Source: JAALLB01 sp017643495
GTDB taxonomy: Bacteria > Pseudomonadota > Alphaproteobacteria > Rhizobiales > Rhizobiaceae
Length of the DNA: 64,000 bases
Assembly: GCA_965216105.1 (NCBI GenBank)
Contig: OZ244147.1
Coordinates: 186,001 to 250,000 of the forward strand
Direction of reading: 5' to 3'
This document shows, piece by piece, positions 42,003 through 50,802 of the stretch (position 1 is its first letter; each line of letters opens with the position of its first letter). Below the pieces are notes generated by a model, which had not been told where the DNA came from, searched no databases, and saw nothing but the letters and a program-made list of their open reading frames with translations. Both the position numbers and the translations under genes were made by a program.

Positions 42003-43412
42003 ATGATCTCAGCCAGAAACGGCAACGCGTCCGATGATGCACACGTGCCGGAAAACACAAACAAACTGTATCTTGCGGCATGGCGCTGGCATTTTTATGC
42101 GGGTATCTTCGTCATCCCGTTTTTTGCAATTCTTGCCATTACCGGCATGTCCATGACCTGGATTGCCCATGTGGACGGTCGCGATGGAGAGCACATTGCA
42201 GTCATGCCACAGGAAACAGCGCTGCCGGTTTCGGAGCAGGCTGCAGCTGCTGTTGCAGCCGTACCCAACGGAACGCTGAAGCAATATGTGGCGCCCCGCG
42301 CCCGAGACCTTGCCGCGATTTTTCGGGTCGATACTACAGAAGCTGTAACGATGGTTGCAGTCGATCCCTATTCCGGGACAGTGCTCAATGAATACCCGCG
42401 CCGAAGCGGCTGGTACGATTTTCTTGATAATGTGCATGGCGACCTGCTTCTCGGAGTTACAGGCGACCGGATGCTGGAAATTGCTGCCTCGCTGGGGATG
42501 GTGCTGATTGCCACCGGCCTTTACATGTGGTGGCCACGGGGCGGAGGGTTTCGCAGTGTGCTGCTTCCAAGGCTTGCCGGTGGAGGGCGCAGCATGTGGA
42601 AGTCATTGCATGGGGTATTGGGTTTCTGGCTTTCGATCTTTCTGGTTTTCTTCCTGATAACAGGGCTTTCGTGGGCGGGCATCTGGGGGGAAAAGATCAT
42701 GCAGGCATGGAACCAGTTTCCGGCTGAAAAATGGGACAATGTACCCCTGTCGAACGACACCCATGCCAGCATGAATCACGGCCCGAAAGAGGTTCCCTGG
42801 GCTCTGGAACAGACACCGATGCCGGCCTCGGGAAGTGATGCAGGCACAAAAGCCATGAAAGCGGGCGCACGCATCAACATTGACAGTGTTGATGCCCTAG
42901 CCAGAAAAATCGGGTTCGAGGGCCGGTACCAGCTCAACCTGCCGTCTGGTGAAACAGGGGTCTGGACCATGAGCAGGGATTCCATGAGTACAGACAGTAC
43001 GAACCCGCTTTCGGACCGGACGGTGCATGTTGACCGGTATACGGGAAACATACTGGCGGATGTACGATTTGCTGATTATTCGCTTGCGGGCAAGGCAATG
43101 GCAGTAGGGACCGCGCTTCACATGGGTACACTTGGCTTGTGGAGTGTGCTGGCAAACTCCCTGATCTGCCTCTCAGTGTTGTTTTTGTGCGTGAGCAGCC
43201 TTGTGATGTGGTGGAAGCGGCGTCCTTCGGGAAGTTTGAGGCTTGCTGCACCTCCCCTGCCCCGTGACATGCCCTTGTGGCAAGGCGCTGCCCTGGTCGG
43301 ACTTGCCGTCTCGCTGGCATTTCCAATGGCAGGCATCACGCTTCTGGTTGTGATGACACTCGACCAACTCATAATCTCGCGCATACCGGCGCTCAAACGC
43401 GCCCTTTCCTGA
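42003..43412 (+). CDS. PepSY-associated membrane protein
   Basis: A 469-residue inner membrane protein of the PepSY_TM type. The first helix begins WRWHFYAGIFVIPFFAILAI. A periplasmic PepSY-like stretch follows (AVDPYSGTVLNEYPRRSGWY), then VHGDLLLGVTGDRMLEIAAS and the second helix with LYMWWPRGGG. WKSLHGVLGFWLSIFLVFFL starts helix 3, and HMGTLGLWSVLANSLICLSV with MWWKRRPSG ends the fold. The conserved membrane histidines could ligate heme. Family members act beside ferric-siderophore or copper systems, so a ferric-reductase or metal-uptake role is likely but unproven. Preceded by GGAGTGAG near the start ATG. Confidence 0.87.
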   Translation: MISARNGNASDDAHVPENTNKLYLAAWRWHFYAGIFVIPFFAILAITGMSMTWIAHVDGRDGEHIAVMPQETALPVSEQAAAAVAAVPNGTLKQYVAPRARDLAAIFRVDTTEAVTMVAVDPYSGTVLNEYPRRSGWYDFLDNVHGDLLLGVTGDRMLEIAASLGMVLIATGLYMWWPRGGGFRSVLLPRLAGGGRSMWKSLHGVLGFWLSIFLVFFLITGLSWAGIWGEKIMQAWNQFPAEKWDNVPLSNDTHASMNHGPKEVPWALEQTPMPASGSDAGTKAMKAGARINIDSVDALARKIGFEGRYQLNLPSGETGVWTMSRDSMSTDSTNPLSDRTVHVDRYTGNILADVRFADYSLAGKAMAVGTALHMGTLGLWSVLANSLICLSVLFLCVSSLVMWWKRRPSGSLRLAAPPLPRDMPLWQGAALVGLAVSLAFPMAGITLLVVMTLDQLIISRIPALKRALS

Positions 43413-43463
43413 CGAGGATTCCGGTTGGATGACAGGTTCATTCAACCGGAATTTCCTGGCAGC

Positions 43464-44747
43464 TCAGCCCTCATTTCGGACAAAACTTTCCAGGCTGTCT
43501 ATTGCAGCAATAACATTTGGTGCGAAGTCGCCAATGTCTGCTTCAGTGAGTTTGCCGTGCTTGTTTGCCAAAACATTCATGGCATCCGCCCCGTCATAAT
43601 CACAAACAGAGAGCCGCAAGCGAAGGTTTTCCGGCGTTTCCCCGAATGCGGTTCCCGGCAAGGTGACCAGTCCGTGTTGTTCAACAAGCAAGCTGGCAAG
43701 GGCAGGCGAGTCTGCGGGAAATTTCGAATATTCATCCCGCCCTGCAGATTGAAATCCGGGCCAGAGGTAAAATCCACCCTGAGGCATGGGTACATCAAGG
43801 CCGAATGACTTCAACCTTCTTGCGGCGTAGCGGGCAATGACTGCATGTATGGTTGTCGAATCCGTCACATATTGCTCGATGTCTTCATGGCCGCGATAAG
43901 CTTCAATCGAGGCAATCTGTACTGGTGCTGCAACACAGGACCAGGTTTCGCTTGCGATGCCAACGAGCGCTTCGAACAATCCCTGCATGCGCTTCGGAAC
44001 CGTACCAAGGCCAAGTCGCCAGCCGCCAAGCGACAGATGTTTTGAAAGTCCGGTTGTAACAATTGTATGGTCCGGAGCGTAGCGCGAGACAGACCGGTAT
44101 TTTCCGTCGAAGGAAAGCCGTCCGTATATTTCATCAGCAATGATGACAATGTTCTCCCGCATGCAGATTTCGGCAATTTCCTCCAACACCGGTTCGGGCA
44201 TGGTGAGTCCGGTCGGGTTGTTGGGATAATTGAGCAGAATTTTTGTTGGATTGAGACCGTTTTGACGGGCCCTGGTAATTGCTGTTTCAAGCATTTCACC
44301 GGTGATGACCATGCCGTCATCGCCCAGTAATGTTTGCAACGGTATGGTGCGTTGCCCCAGCATTTTGGCCTGTGGTGCATAACTTACCCAGGAGGGAACA
44401 GGCAGGAGAAGGTCTCCGGCAATGGCCATTTGCGCTGCATAGAGAACAAGTTTGCTGCCGGGTGCAATCAACACATCAAAAGCTTCCGGGTCAGTGCCGA
44501 GATGGCGGGCCTGATGATGCCCCACGACATCCCGCAATTCCGGCAGACCGGCAACGGGAAGGTAGGATTTTTCACCAGCCGACACCTCAAGCGCCTCAAC
44601 CATGCGGGCAGGGGCCGGGAAGGGCGCCTGGCCGAACCCCATATGCCGCACCGGGCGCTGTTCGGCGCGCAACTTTTTCACCATCTCGTCTGCCGCAAGG
44701 GTTGGTGAAAAGGCAACCGTCTGCATCAGGGTGAGATCGAAAGTCAT
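43464..44747 (-). CDS. Pyridoxal-phosphate aminotransferase class I/II
   Basis: A 427-residue fold-type I aminotransferase. Key segments are HMGFGQAPFPAPARMVEAL, YLPVAGLPELRDVVGHHQAR, ILLNYPNNPTGLTMPEPVL with the cofactor Asn, IVIIADEIYGRLSF with the Asp and Tyr, and the PLP lysine in TTGLSKHLSLGGWRLGLG. LRLRLSVCDYDG contains the C-terminal substrate Arg. The substrate (aspartate-type or broader) cannot be assigned. The ATG at 44747 begins MTFDLTLMQTVAF; a slightly longer frame to 44774 lacks support. Monocistronic. Confidence 0.88.
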   Translation of the reverse strand: MTFDLTLMQTVAFSPTLAADEMVKKLRAEQRPVRHMGFGQAPFPAPARMVEALEVSAGEKSYLPVAGLPELRDVVGHHQARHLGTDPEAFDVLIAPGSKLVLYAAQMAIAGDLLLPVPSWVSYAPQAKMLGQRTIPLQTLLGDDGMVITGEMLETAITRARQNGLNPTKILLNYPNNPTGLTMPEPVLEEIAEICMRENIVIIADEIYGRLSFDGKYRSVSRYAPDHTIVTTGLSKHLSLGGWRLGLGTVPKRMQGLFEALVGIASETWSCVAAPVQIASIEAYRGHEDIEQYVTDSTTIHAVIARYAARRLKSFGLDVPMPQGGFYLWPGFQSAGRDEYSKFPADSPALASLLVEQHGLVTLPGTAFGETPENLRLRLSVCDYDGADAMNVLANKHGKLTEADIGDFAPNVIAAIDSLESFVRNEG

Positions 44748-44863
44748 GTCCGGTTCTCCATATGAAAAAACCACCTTAAACCGGAACTGTTTTGCCTTGA
44801 AGTGTGATTGCCTGATGCATGAGAAGAATATGCAAGGTTGGCGCGTCGAAGATAAAGCAACGG

Positions 44864-44898
44864 ATCGCGGGTCTCTCCCAATGGGAAAGGCCCGCGAT
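44864..44898 (-). terminator. Hairpin terminator after the exported-protein gene
   Basis: ATCGCGGG (44864-44871) pairs with CCCGCGAT (44891-44898); the loop holds a TCCCA/TGGGA inner stem. It begins 11 bp after the stop of the minus-strand gene at 44910. No long T run. Confidence 0.55.
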
Positions 44899-44909
44899 GG
44901 ATAATGTAT

Positions 44910-45659
44910 TCAGTCAATCTTGCCCGGCAGGCTCAAGTCTCCCGATGCAATGTCAAATATGTCTGTAACGCAAAGCAGCGGTGCATGGATATTTTCGTTT
45001 ACGCGCAATGCAGAGGTTACCCCGTCATAGGCAACATTTTTCAGGTCGATTTCTGCAGAAAACGGCACAGTCACAGCAATTTCCGGTCCGTCAAAGAGGG
45101 GGGTGTAGCCCGGACTGTCGATGAAAATCGGCAAACCCGGCCAGGTAGCCGGCATTTTTGGCGTTTCACCTTCGGGAATGTCGCGAACGGCAAGGGCATT
45201 GTTCCCGCAGGCAGGAGTTGGGGTGAGGACAACCCAGTGACTGTGCCAACGTGCACCGTCATTTTCCAGGTTTCCGTCTCCATCCTCATCGAAGAGCGGT
45301 GTGTCGTCGAAGTCCGGATGGCTGGTTGCAGCAAGTGCAAGAATGCCCGTCTTGCCTTCAAAGCCGACAGCTGCCGGGTCCAGCGAGGTCGGCCATACAT
45401 AGGAGAAAACTCCGGCCCCACCAAGACTGCCACGCGGTTGAGGCATGGTTGCGCCCGCCTTTCCGCCGGTTGTCATGTGAAAGGTTATCCGGTTGTCCTT
45501 GCGATGCGCATGGGCGGCAAGAATGTCAAACGAGGCGGTGATACCTGTTTTTTGCGCCGAACGTATGGCGGTTTCCTGATTGGTGGCGTGGTTCTCGTCT
45601 GCAAATGCCGCTTCTGCAAGCAAACAGCCAAGTGCTGCAATTAGGGATGGTTTTAACAT
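44910..45659 (-). CDS. Exported protein of unknown family with a calcium-loop-like motif
   Basis: A 249-residue exported protein: signal peptide about 1-22 (cleavage near AFA), then a soluble domain of unfamiliar type. DEDGDGNLENDGARWHSHWV contains an EF-hand-like DxDGDGNLEND loop followed by a His/Trp cluster. AAHAHRKDNRITFHMTTGGK, GAGVFSYVWPTSLDPAAVGF and ATWPGLPIFIDSPGYTPLF are other distinctive segments. There are two mature-region cysteines (PACGNN and LLCVT). I recognise no named family. It is transcribed divergently from the MarR gene across a symmetric operator, so it is a likely MarR target. ATG at 45659 chosen for its signal peptide; the frame extends to 45689. Confidence 0.7.
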   Translation of the reverse strand: MLKPSLIAALGCLLAEAAFADENHATNQETAIRSAQKTGITASFDILAAHAHRKDNRITFHMTTGGKAGATMPQPRGSLGGAGVFSYVWPTSLDPAAVGFEGKTGILALAATSHPDFDDTPLFDEDGDGNLENDGARWHSHWVVLTPTPACGNNALAVRDIPEGETPKMPATWPGLPIFIDSPGYTPLFDGPEIAVTVPFSAEIDLKNVAYDGVTSALRVNENIHAPLLCVTDIFDIASGDLSLPGKID

Positions 45660-45687
45660 GTTCTGACTCCTGGTTGATGGTTCAAGC

Positions 45688-45739
45688 ATGTTAATAGCGA
45701 GTCGAAACTATTGCAAGATGGTTTCGACTCGAATATAAT
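45688..45739. promoter_or_regulatory. Divergent promoters sharing one minus-35 box inside a perfect operator
   Basis: CGAGTCGAAAC (45698-45708) and GTTTCGACTCG (45721-45731) are perfect 11-bp arms, 12 bp apart. In the middle TTGCAA (45711-45716), itself palindromic, serves as minus-35 in both directions. To the right, TATAAT (45734-45739) follows at 17 bp and drives marR. To the left, TAACAT (complement of 45688-45693) follows at 17 bp and drives the exported-protein gene. The marR start codon lies 7 bp after TATAAT, so its mRNA would be leaderless or nearly so. Confidence 0.65.
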
Positions 45740-45745
45740 TTCTTC

Positions 45746-46285
45746 ATGAATACAGCAGATACAACCACTGCCTTGCTCAACCGGCTGTCGCGAGTCGATG
45801 CCAGCGATTGGCGTTCACCGGGAATGAATGCTGCGCAGGCAGCTGTTCTCGATTACTTGTCGAGGGCAAACAGGTTTTCCCGTTCTCCGTCTCATGTCGC
45901 GGACTACCTTGGCACCACTCGCGGAACCATGTCGCAAAGTCTCAAATCGCTGGTGCAGAAGGGGCTGGTTTCAGAAGAACGGTCGGAAACCGACAAGCGG
46001 TCCATTTCTTACCATCTCACGGACAAGGGAGGCAGGACTGTCAGGGATGACCGACCGAACCCGGAAATTGGCGATCTTTCACCGGCAGAAGCAAGAATGC
46101 TGGAGCAATTGTTGCGTCGGCTGCTTCAGGCGCGTGTGGCTGAGCGGGGATTTCGACCTTTTGGAATTTGCAAAGACTGCATTCATCACGAACAGGATGG
46201 ATCAAAGCGATATTGCCGGCTGCTCGGTGTCAGCTTGCAGCCTGAGGAAGCTCTACAGATATGTCATGAACAGGAGCCCGCATGA
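45746..46285 (+). CDS. MarR family regulator with a C-terminal four-cysteine motif
   Basis: A 179-residue regulator. The winged helix-turn-helix is at about residues 28-95 (SRSPSHVADYLGTTRGTMSQ, SLVQKGLVSEERSETDKRSI). After the usual dimerisation helices a tail of about 40 residues carries FGICKDCIHHEQDGSKRYC and LQICHEQE, a C-x2-C-x(11)-C-x(14)-C arrangement suited to zinc or an iron-sulfur cluster. That would make it a metal- or redox-responsive MarR (inference). It overlaps the MOSC gene by 4 bp and faces the exported-protein gene; the operator between them probably binds this protein. Confidence 0.87.
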   Translation: MNTADTTTALLNRLSRVDASDWRSPGMNAAQAAVLDYLSRANRFSRSPSHVADYLGTTRGTMSQSLKSLVQKGLVSEERSETDKRSISYHLTDKGGRTVRDDRPNPEIGDLSPAEARMLEQLLRRLLQARVAERGFRPFGICKDCIHHEQDGSKRYCRLLGVSLQPEEALQICHEQEPA

Positions 46286-46962
46286 GTGATCTTGCCGTGA
46301 ACGGTATTTATGTCGGAAAGGCTGAAACGAGATGGTTGGACAAGCCGAAATCGGCGATTGGCAAACAGGCGGTTGACAGGCAGCTGAGTCTTGAAATTGA
46401 CGGATTTGTAACGGACGAACAGGCTGACCTCTCGGTACATGGCGGCATGGACAAGGCCGTTCATCATTATCCCGGGGAACATTATGCAACCTGGCGCGGG
46501 GAACTGGAGCGCGATGACCTCTTTCCGGGCGGATTTGGTGAAAATATCAGCACGCAGGGCATGGCGGAAGATACTGCATGCATCGGAGATGTCTTTCGGC
46601 TTGGCACTGCGACCGTGCAAATCAGCCAGGGGCGACAGCCCTGCTGGAAGCTGAATGCCCATATCCGGGAACCGCGCATGGCATACCTGTTTCAGAAAAC
46701 GGGCAGGACCGGCTGGTATTACAGGGTGCTTGAAACAGGCACGGTCAAGGCCGGAGACCGGATCGGGTTGCTTGAACGCACCAATCCCGACTGGACAGTG
46801 GCGCGGGTAACTTCTGCCCGCCTGACGCGCCGCATCAGTGAAGAAGACGCCCGGTGCCTGTCTTCCTTGACCAGTCTTGCTGAAGGGTGGAGAAAGGCGT
46901 TTGAGCGCATGGCGGAAGGTGACCGGAGAGAAGATACCAGCGCACGGCTTGGAACAGGCTGA
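46282..46962 (+). CDS. MOSC domain protein (YiiM-like)
   Basis: A 226-residue protein with a MOSC domain, the fold that binds the sulfurated molybdenum cofactor. Blocks are DGFVTDEQADLSVHGGMDKA, VHHYPGEHYATWRGEL, FPGGFGENISTQGM, and ISQGRQPCWKLNAHI with the invariant Cys in the QPCWKL motif. A C-terminal three-helix (3-alpha) segment follows (SARLTRRISEEDARCL). E. coli YiiM reduces N-hydroxylated compounds. Co-transcribed with marR (ATGA overlap), so its level may respond to the same signal. Confidence 0.9.
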   Translation: MSDLAVNGIYVGKAETRWLDKPKSAIGKQAVDRQLSLEIDGFVTDEQADLSVHGGMDKAVHHYPGEHYATWRGELERDDLFPGGFGENISTQGMAEDTACIGDVFRLGTATVQISQGRQPCWKLNAHIREPRMAYLFQKTGRTGWYYRVLETGTVKAGDRIGLLERTNPDWTVARVTSARLTRRISEEDARCLSSLTSLAEGWRKAFERMAEGDRREDTSARLGTG

Positions 46963-46966
46963 AGTT

Positions 46967-47749
46967 TCAGCGGCCCTTCCATTCCGGCTTTCTTTTTTCG
47001 GAAAAGGCTTTGGGGCCTTCCACTGCATCTTCGGATGCATAAACTTCCTTGTGCAGTTCCCATGCGGCTTTCAGGCCTTCGGCACGGCCAAGATTCATGG
47101 TGGCGTGAACGCTGCCCTTTGCCGCCTTTACCGAAAGCGGAGCGCCGGCAATGATGCTGCTTGCCAATTGATGCGCTCTTGCCCGCACAGCATCAGGCGT
47201 TTCCTCGACATAGTTTGTAAAACCGTAATGATGCAGTTTTTCTATCGGCATCAGTTCACCGGTCAGCACGATTTCCATCAATATGGGTTGCGGCAACATG
47301 TAGAGTGCCGGCGCTGCCCATGGTGAACCGCGCCCAACCTTGACTTCGGTTATGCCCGCCTTGCTGCCGGCAAGGCCGATACGGAGATCGCAATTGAGTG
47401 ACAGCATCATGCCGCCAGCCATCAGCGAGCCTGTCATGGCTGCGATCACCGGTTTTTTCATTGCGCGCAGCGTATCGTTCTGGGGCTCGGGAAATATCTG
47501 CAGGATATCAATCCCCTGTTCGGCCTTTACCCGGGCCGCTTCTTTGAGGTCCATGCCCGCGCAAAATACCCCGCAATCAGCAGACGTAAGGATTGCAACA
47601 CGGATTGCCTCGCTGCCCTCTATCTCGTTCCAGCAATCGATCAATCCGCTTGCCGTTGCCATGTCCAGCGCATTCTTTGCTGCAGGGCGGTTTATTGTAA
47701 CTGTGGCTATGCCGTCTTCGCTGACGTCGAACAGGACGCTTTCAGTCAT
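46967..47749 (-). CDS. Enoyl-CoA hydratase/isomerase family protein
   Basis: A 260-residue crotonase-fold protein. The oxyanion-hole regions are VFCAGMDLKEAARV and AAMTGSLMAGGMMLSLNCDL, and the trimerisation C-terminus is normal. The catalytic glutamates of true hydratases are not obvious in the expected places (AGITEVKVGRGSPW offers one Glu), so the exact reaction is open. Its ATG overlaps the HMG-CoA lyase stop by 4 bp, pointing to a degradation pathway of a branched or beta-hydroxy acyl-CoA. Confidence 0.87.
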   Translation of the reverse strand: MTESVLFDVSEDGIATVTINRPAAKNALDMATASGLIDCWNEIEGSEAIRVAILTSADCGVFCAGMDLKEAARVKAEQGIDILQIFPEPQNDTLRAMKKPVIAAMTGSLMAGGMMLSLNCDLRIGLAGSKAGITEVKVGRGSPWAAPALYMLPQPILMEIVLTGELMPIEKLHHYGFTNYVEETPDAVRARAHQLASSIIAGAPLSVKAAKGSVHATMNLGRAEGLKAAWELHKEVYASEDAVEGPKAFSEKRKPEWKGR

Positions 47750-48720
47750 CGCCTGTCTCCGGTGCTGTTTTCCCGGAACCGGTTCAGTCCGCCGGAATGC
47801 ATGACCCGGCCCATCAGCGTGCCACCCAGTATCTCTTCGGCAAACCGGGCTGCCTCGATCAGTTTTTCAAGGTCGATGCCGGTTTCAAGACCGAGTTCGT
47901 GACAGAGAAATACAGCATCCTCTGTACAGACATTGCCTGCCGCACGGGTGGAGCCATGTCCGGCGAAAGGGCAGCCGCCCAGTCCTGCAACAGAACTTTC
48001 AAACAGGTCAACACCTTCCTCAAGGGCTGCATGCAGATTGGCAATTCCCAGTCCCCGGGTGTCGTGAATGTGCATGCATATGCGTGCAGAAGGGGCAATT
48101 TTCCGGGCCGCATTCACCATGCGTTTGACGGCTTCGGGTGTTGCCCAGCCCATTGTATCGGCAATTATGAGATTGGGGACAGGAATTTCCTCTTCCTCGC
48201 TCATTGCAACGATATGGCGGAACAGGTTGTGGACATGTTCGGGCGGCACTTCACCCTGCATGTTGCAGCCAAAGGCTGCCATCACATACGCGCCTTCAAT
48301 GGCGTGTCCTGCATCACGATAAACCGAAACCCAGTCCCGCTGGCGGTCTCGCATTTCCTCAGCAGAGGCATTGTTGTTATGTCTGGCGAAGGCATCAGAC
48401 GCATAGAAGAACAGCCGCGCATCAATATGCACATCCCTGGCGGCCAAGGCTTGCCGAAAACCCTTTTCGTTGAGCCAAAGGGCGGTGTAGTTCACGCCTT
48501 CCTTGCGATTGATCCTGTCAAAAAGCAGGGCTGTGTCCGCCATTTGCGGGACGTATTTCGGGCTGACAAAGGAACCGACCTGAATGTGCCTGAGGCCGGT
48601 TTCACTAAGACGGTCAATCAGTTCTGCCCGCTGCTCTATTGGATAAACCGTTTTCTCGATCTGAAATCCCTCGCGCGGGCCCTCTTCACGAAATTCAACC
48701 TTTTTTGGATAGCCAGACAT
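47746..48720 (-). CDS. Hydroxymethylglutaryl-CoA lyase family protein
   Basis: A 324-residue HMGL-like TIM barrel. It begins VEFREEGPREGFQIEKTVYP with the catalytic Arg-Asp/Glu region. IADTMGWATPEAVKRMV, CMHIHDTRGLGIANLHAALE with the metal-binding HxH, and VAGLGGCPFAGHGSTRAAGN with the signature Cys are all present. It cleaves HMG-CoA or a related 3-hydroxy-3-methylacyl-CoA to acetyl-CoA and a keto acid. The companion enoyl-CoA hydratase could supply the substrate. It diverges from the MBL-fold gene across 65 bp. Confidence 0.9.
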   Translation of the reverse strand: MSGYPKKVEFREEGPREGFQIEKTVYPIEQRAELIDRLSETGLRHIQVGSFVSPKYVPQMADTALLFDRINRKEGVNYTALWLNEKGFRQALAARDVHIDARLFFYASDAFARHNNNASAEEMRDRQRDWVSVYRDAGHAIEGAYVMAAFGCNMQGEVPPEHVHNLFRHIVAMSEEEEIPVPNLIIADTMGWATPEAVKRMVNAARKIAPSARICMHIHDTRGLGIANLHAALEEGVDLFESSVAGLGGCPFAGHGSTRAAGNVCTEDAVFLCHELGLETGIDLEKLIEAARFAEEILGGTLMGRVMHSGGLNRFRENSTGDRR

Positions 48721-48785
48721 GTATAACCTCCGAACACCAGCGAGAACCTATGCCATTCCCTATCCGCTAACAACAGGACAGTGCG

Positions 48786-49853
48786 TTGAACCGAAGACAA
48801 TTTTTCAGGTGGCCACGACCGGAATCTCTCACAACGCTGAAAAGAGGAGTTGGGCGGAAGAGATCTGGCAACGGGGCGAACCCCTATTACAACGGCCCTG
48901 TTTCCGATCATTTTGACGGGAGGATGTTTTTCAATCCTGACGGAGTGGAGCCGGGATCGTTTGCCGATCTTCTCAGATGGCAATTTGGATCCAGGCGGGC
49001 AAAGTGGCCAAAGGACTACCCAAGTCCATACAGGCAGGCAGTGCCCCGTACCCGTGTCACGGGTTCCGGGATTACTGTCACAATGGTGGGGCATGCGACC
49101 TTGCTGATCCAGACCCAAGCCCTCAATTTTCTTACCGACCCGGTATGGTCAGCAAGGGCAAGTCCGTTCAGCTTTGCCGGACCGAAAAGGGTGAACAGAC
49201 CAGGCATCGATCTTGATGACCTCCCTCCGGTTGATCACGTGCTGCTGACACATAACCATTACGATCATCTGGATCTGGCAACGCTGGGCAAGATCGTCGA
49301 AAAGCACAATTCAAACATCATCACGCCATTGGGCAATGACAGGATTATCCGGAAAAGCCTGCCCCATGCCCGTTTGACAACCGGTGACTGGGGCGATGTG
49401 GTTGAATTGGAAAATGTGAATGTGCATTTTGAGCCGGTTCACCACTGGTCCGCGCGGGGATTGCGAGACAGGCGAATGGCGCTCTGGGCCGCATTCTTTC
49501 TTGAGACCCCGGATCACCGCATCTATCACATCGGTGATACCGGATATCATTCAGGGCGCAACTATGCTGCCTTGCGAGAAAAACACGGTCCTGTCGACCT
49601 TGCGATCCTGCCGGTCGGTGCCTATGAGCCCCGCTGGTTCATGAAGGGCCAGCACCAGAACCCGGAAGAAGCCGTTCTCGGGCATCTCGCACTGGGTGCA
49701 AAATCCAGCATTGGACACCACTGGGGAACCTTTCAGCTTACCAATGAGGAAATCGACGCGCCGATTGTCGCGCTTGAGGAGGCCAGAAAGAAATACGGGA
49801 TTGCTGAAGACACATTCATGGCCATGCGGCCGGGACAGATCTGGCAAGCTTGA
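48786..49853 (+). CDS. MBL-fold metallohydrolase, NAPE-PLD-like
   Basis: A 355-residue metallo-beta-lactamase-fold protein of the beta-lactamase_2/UlaG-NAPE-PLD group. VTMVGHATLLIQTQALNFLT and DPVWSARASPFSFAGPKRV come first. LLTHNHYDHLDLATLGKI holds the HxHxDH metal motif, FEPVHHWSARG a further His and YHIGDTGYHSG the bridging Asp. SSIGHHWGTFQL contains the last metal His. Substrate unknown; relatives hydrolyse phosphodiesters. The start is a TTG at 48786; the basic MNRRQFFRW N-terminus is not a clear signal peptide. Confidence 0.85.
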   Translation: MNRRQFFRWPRPESLTTLKRGVGRKRSGNGANPYYNGPVSDHFDGRMFFNPDGVEPGSFADLLRWQFGSRRAKWPKDYPSPYRQAVPRTRVTGSGITVTMVGHATLLIQTQALNFLTDPVWSARASPFSFAGPKRVNRPGIDLDDLPPVDHVLLTHNHYDHLDLATLGKIVEKHNSNIITPLGNDRIIRKSLPHARLTTGDWGDVVELENVNVHFEPVHHWSARGLRDRRMALWAAFFLETPDHRIYHIGDTGYHSGRNYAALREKHGPVDLAILPVGAYEPRWFMKGQHQNPEEAVLGHLALGAKSSIGHHWGTFQLTNEEIDAPIVALEEARKKYGIAEDTFMAMRPGQIWQA

Positions 49854-49920
49854 AGCGCACAACCCGGGCTGGCGCAATCATGCTTATCCTTTGCAATTGC
49901 AGGCAATCGGGACTATTTGA

Positions 49921-50802
49921 ATGCCCATGAGCAATAACCGGATCCCTTTCGTCAAAATGAACGGCGCCGGCAACCAGATCGTGGTTGCCGACATGCGCGG
50001 TCATGAGACGTTTGTTTCACCACAGGCGGCCATTACCCTGTCATCGGATCCGGCTACCAGGTTTGACCAGCTGATGGAGGTCCGGGACAGCGACAGCGAG
50101 GGTGTCGATGCAGTTGTCCGTATCCTGAACAGCGACGGGTCGGAAGCGGAAGCCTGCGGGAACGGAACCCGCTGCGTGGTTTCATGGCTCAATCGGCAAT
50201 CACCCAGAGAGCAGTTTGTTTTCCGTACCCGTGCCGGAATACTGAACACCCGTTACGTTAGCGAAACGAACATCACTGTCGATATGGGTATCCCGAAGTT
50301 CGGCTGGGACGAAATCCCTCTGGAAGAAGAGTTTGGCGATACGACGGGTATCGAGCTGCAAGTCGGTCCGATAGATGATCCGATTCTTCACACGCCAAGT
50401 GTGGCGAACATGGGCAATCCGCATTGTGTTTTCTGGGCGGACCGTGATGTGAACGGATACAATCTCGAGCAAATCGGCGCTTTGCTGGTCTATCATCCGA
50501 TGTTTCCGGAGGGTGCCAACATTTCAATTGCAGAGGTCAAATCCCGCGATCATGTGATCCTGCGCACCTATGAACGGGGCGTTGGAATTACCCAGGCTTG
50601 CGGGTCGGCTGCATGCGCGACCCTTGTCTGTGCTGTTCGCAAGGGTCTTACAGACCGAAAGGCGCTTGTTACACTGCCGGGGGGAGAGCTTGAAATCGAG
50701 TGGGATGACCGAGACCATGTATTGATGACAGGTCCGGCCGAGTTCGAGTTTTCCGGCATGTTCGATCCTGAAACCGGTGTTACCACGCGCGAGGACGCGT
50801 GA
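49921..50802 (+). CDS. dapF: Diaminopimelate epimerase
   Basis: Interconverts LL- and meso-diaminopimelate for lysine and peptidoglycan synthesis, without cofactor. 293 residues with both active-site cysteines: AEACGNGTRCVVSWL (Cys79) and the GITQACGSAACAT segment near residue 222. VKMNGAGNQIVVADMR is the N-terminal substrate block. Its stop overlaps the mtaB start. Two Met codons lie close to the start (MPMSNN); the first is used. Confidence 0.96.
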   Translation: MPMSNNRIPFVKMNGAGNQIVVADMRGHETFVSPQAAITLSSDPATRFDQLMEVRDSDSEGVDAVVRILNSDGSEAEACGNGTRCVVSWLNRQSPREQFVFRTRAGILNTRYVSETNITVDMGIPKFGWDEIPLEEEFGDTTGIELQVGPIDDPILHTPSVANMGNPHCVFWADRDVNGYNLEQIGALLVYHPMFPEGANISIAEVKSRDHVILRTYERGVGITQACGSAACATLVCAVRKGLTDRKALVTLPGGELEIEWDDRDHVLMTGPAEFEFSGMFDPETGVTTREDA

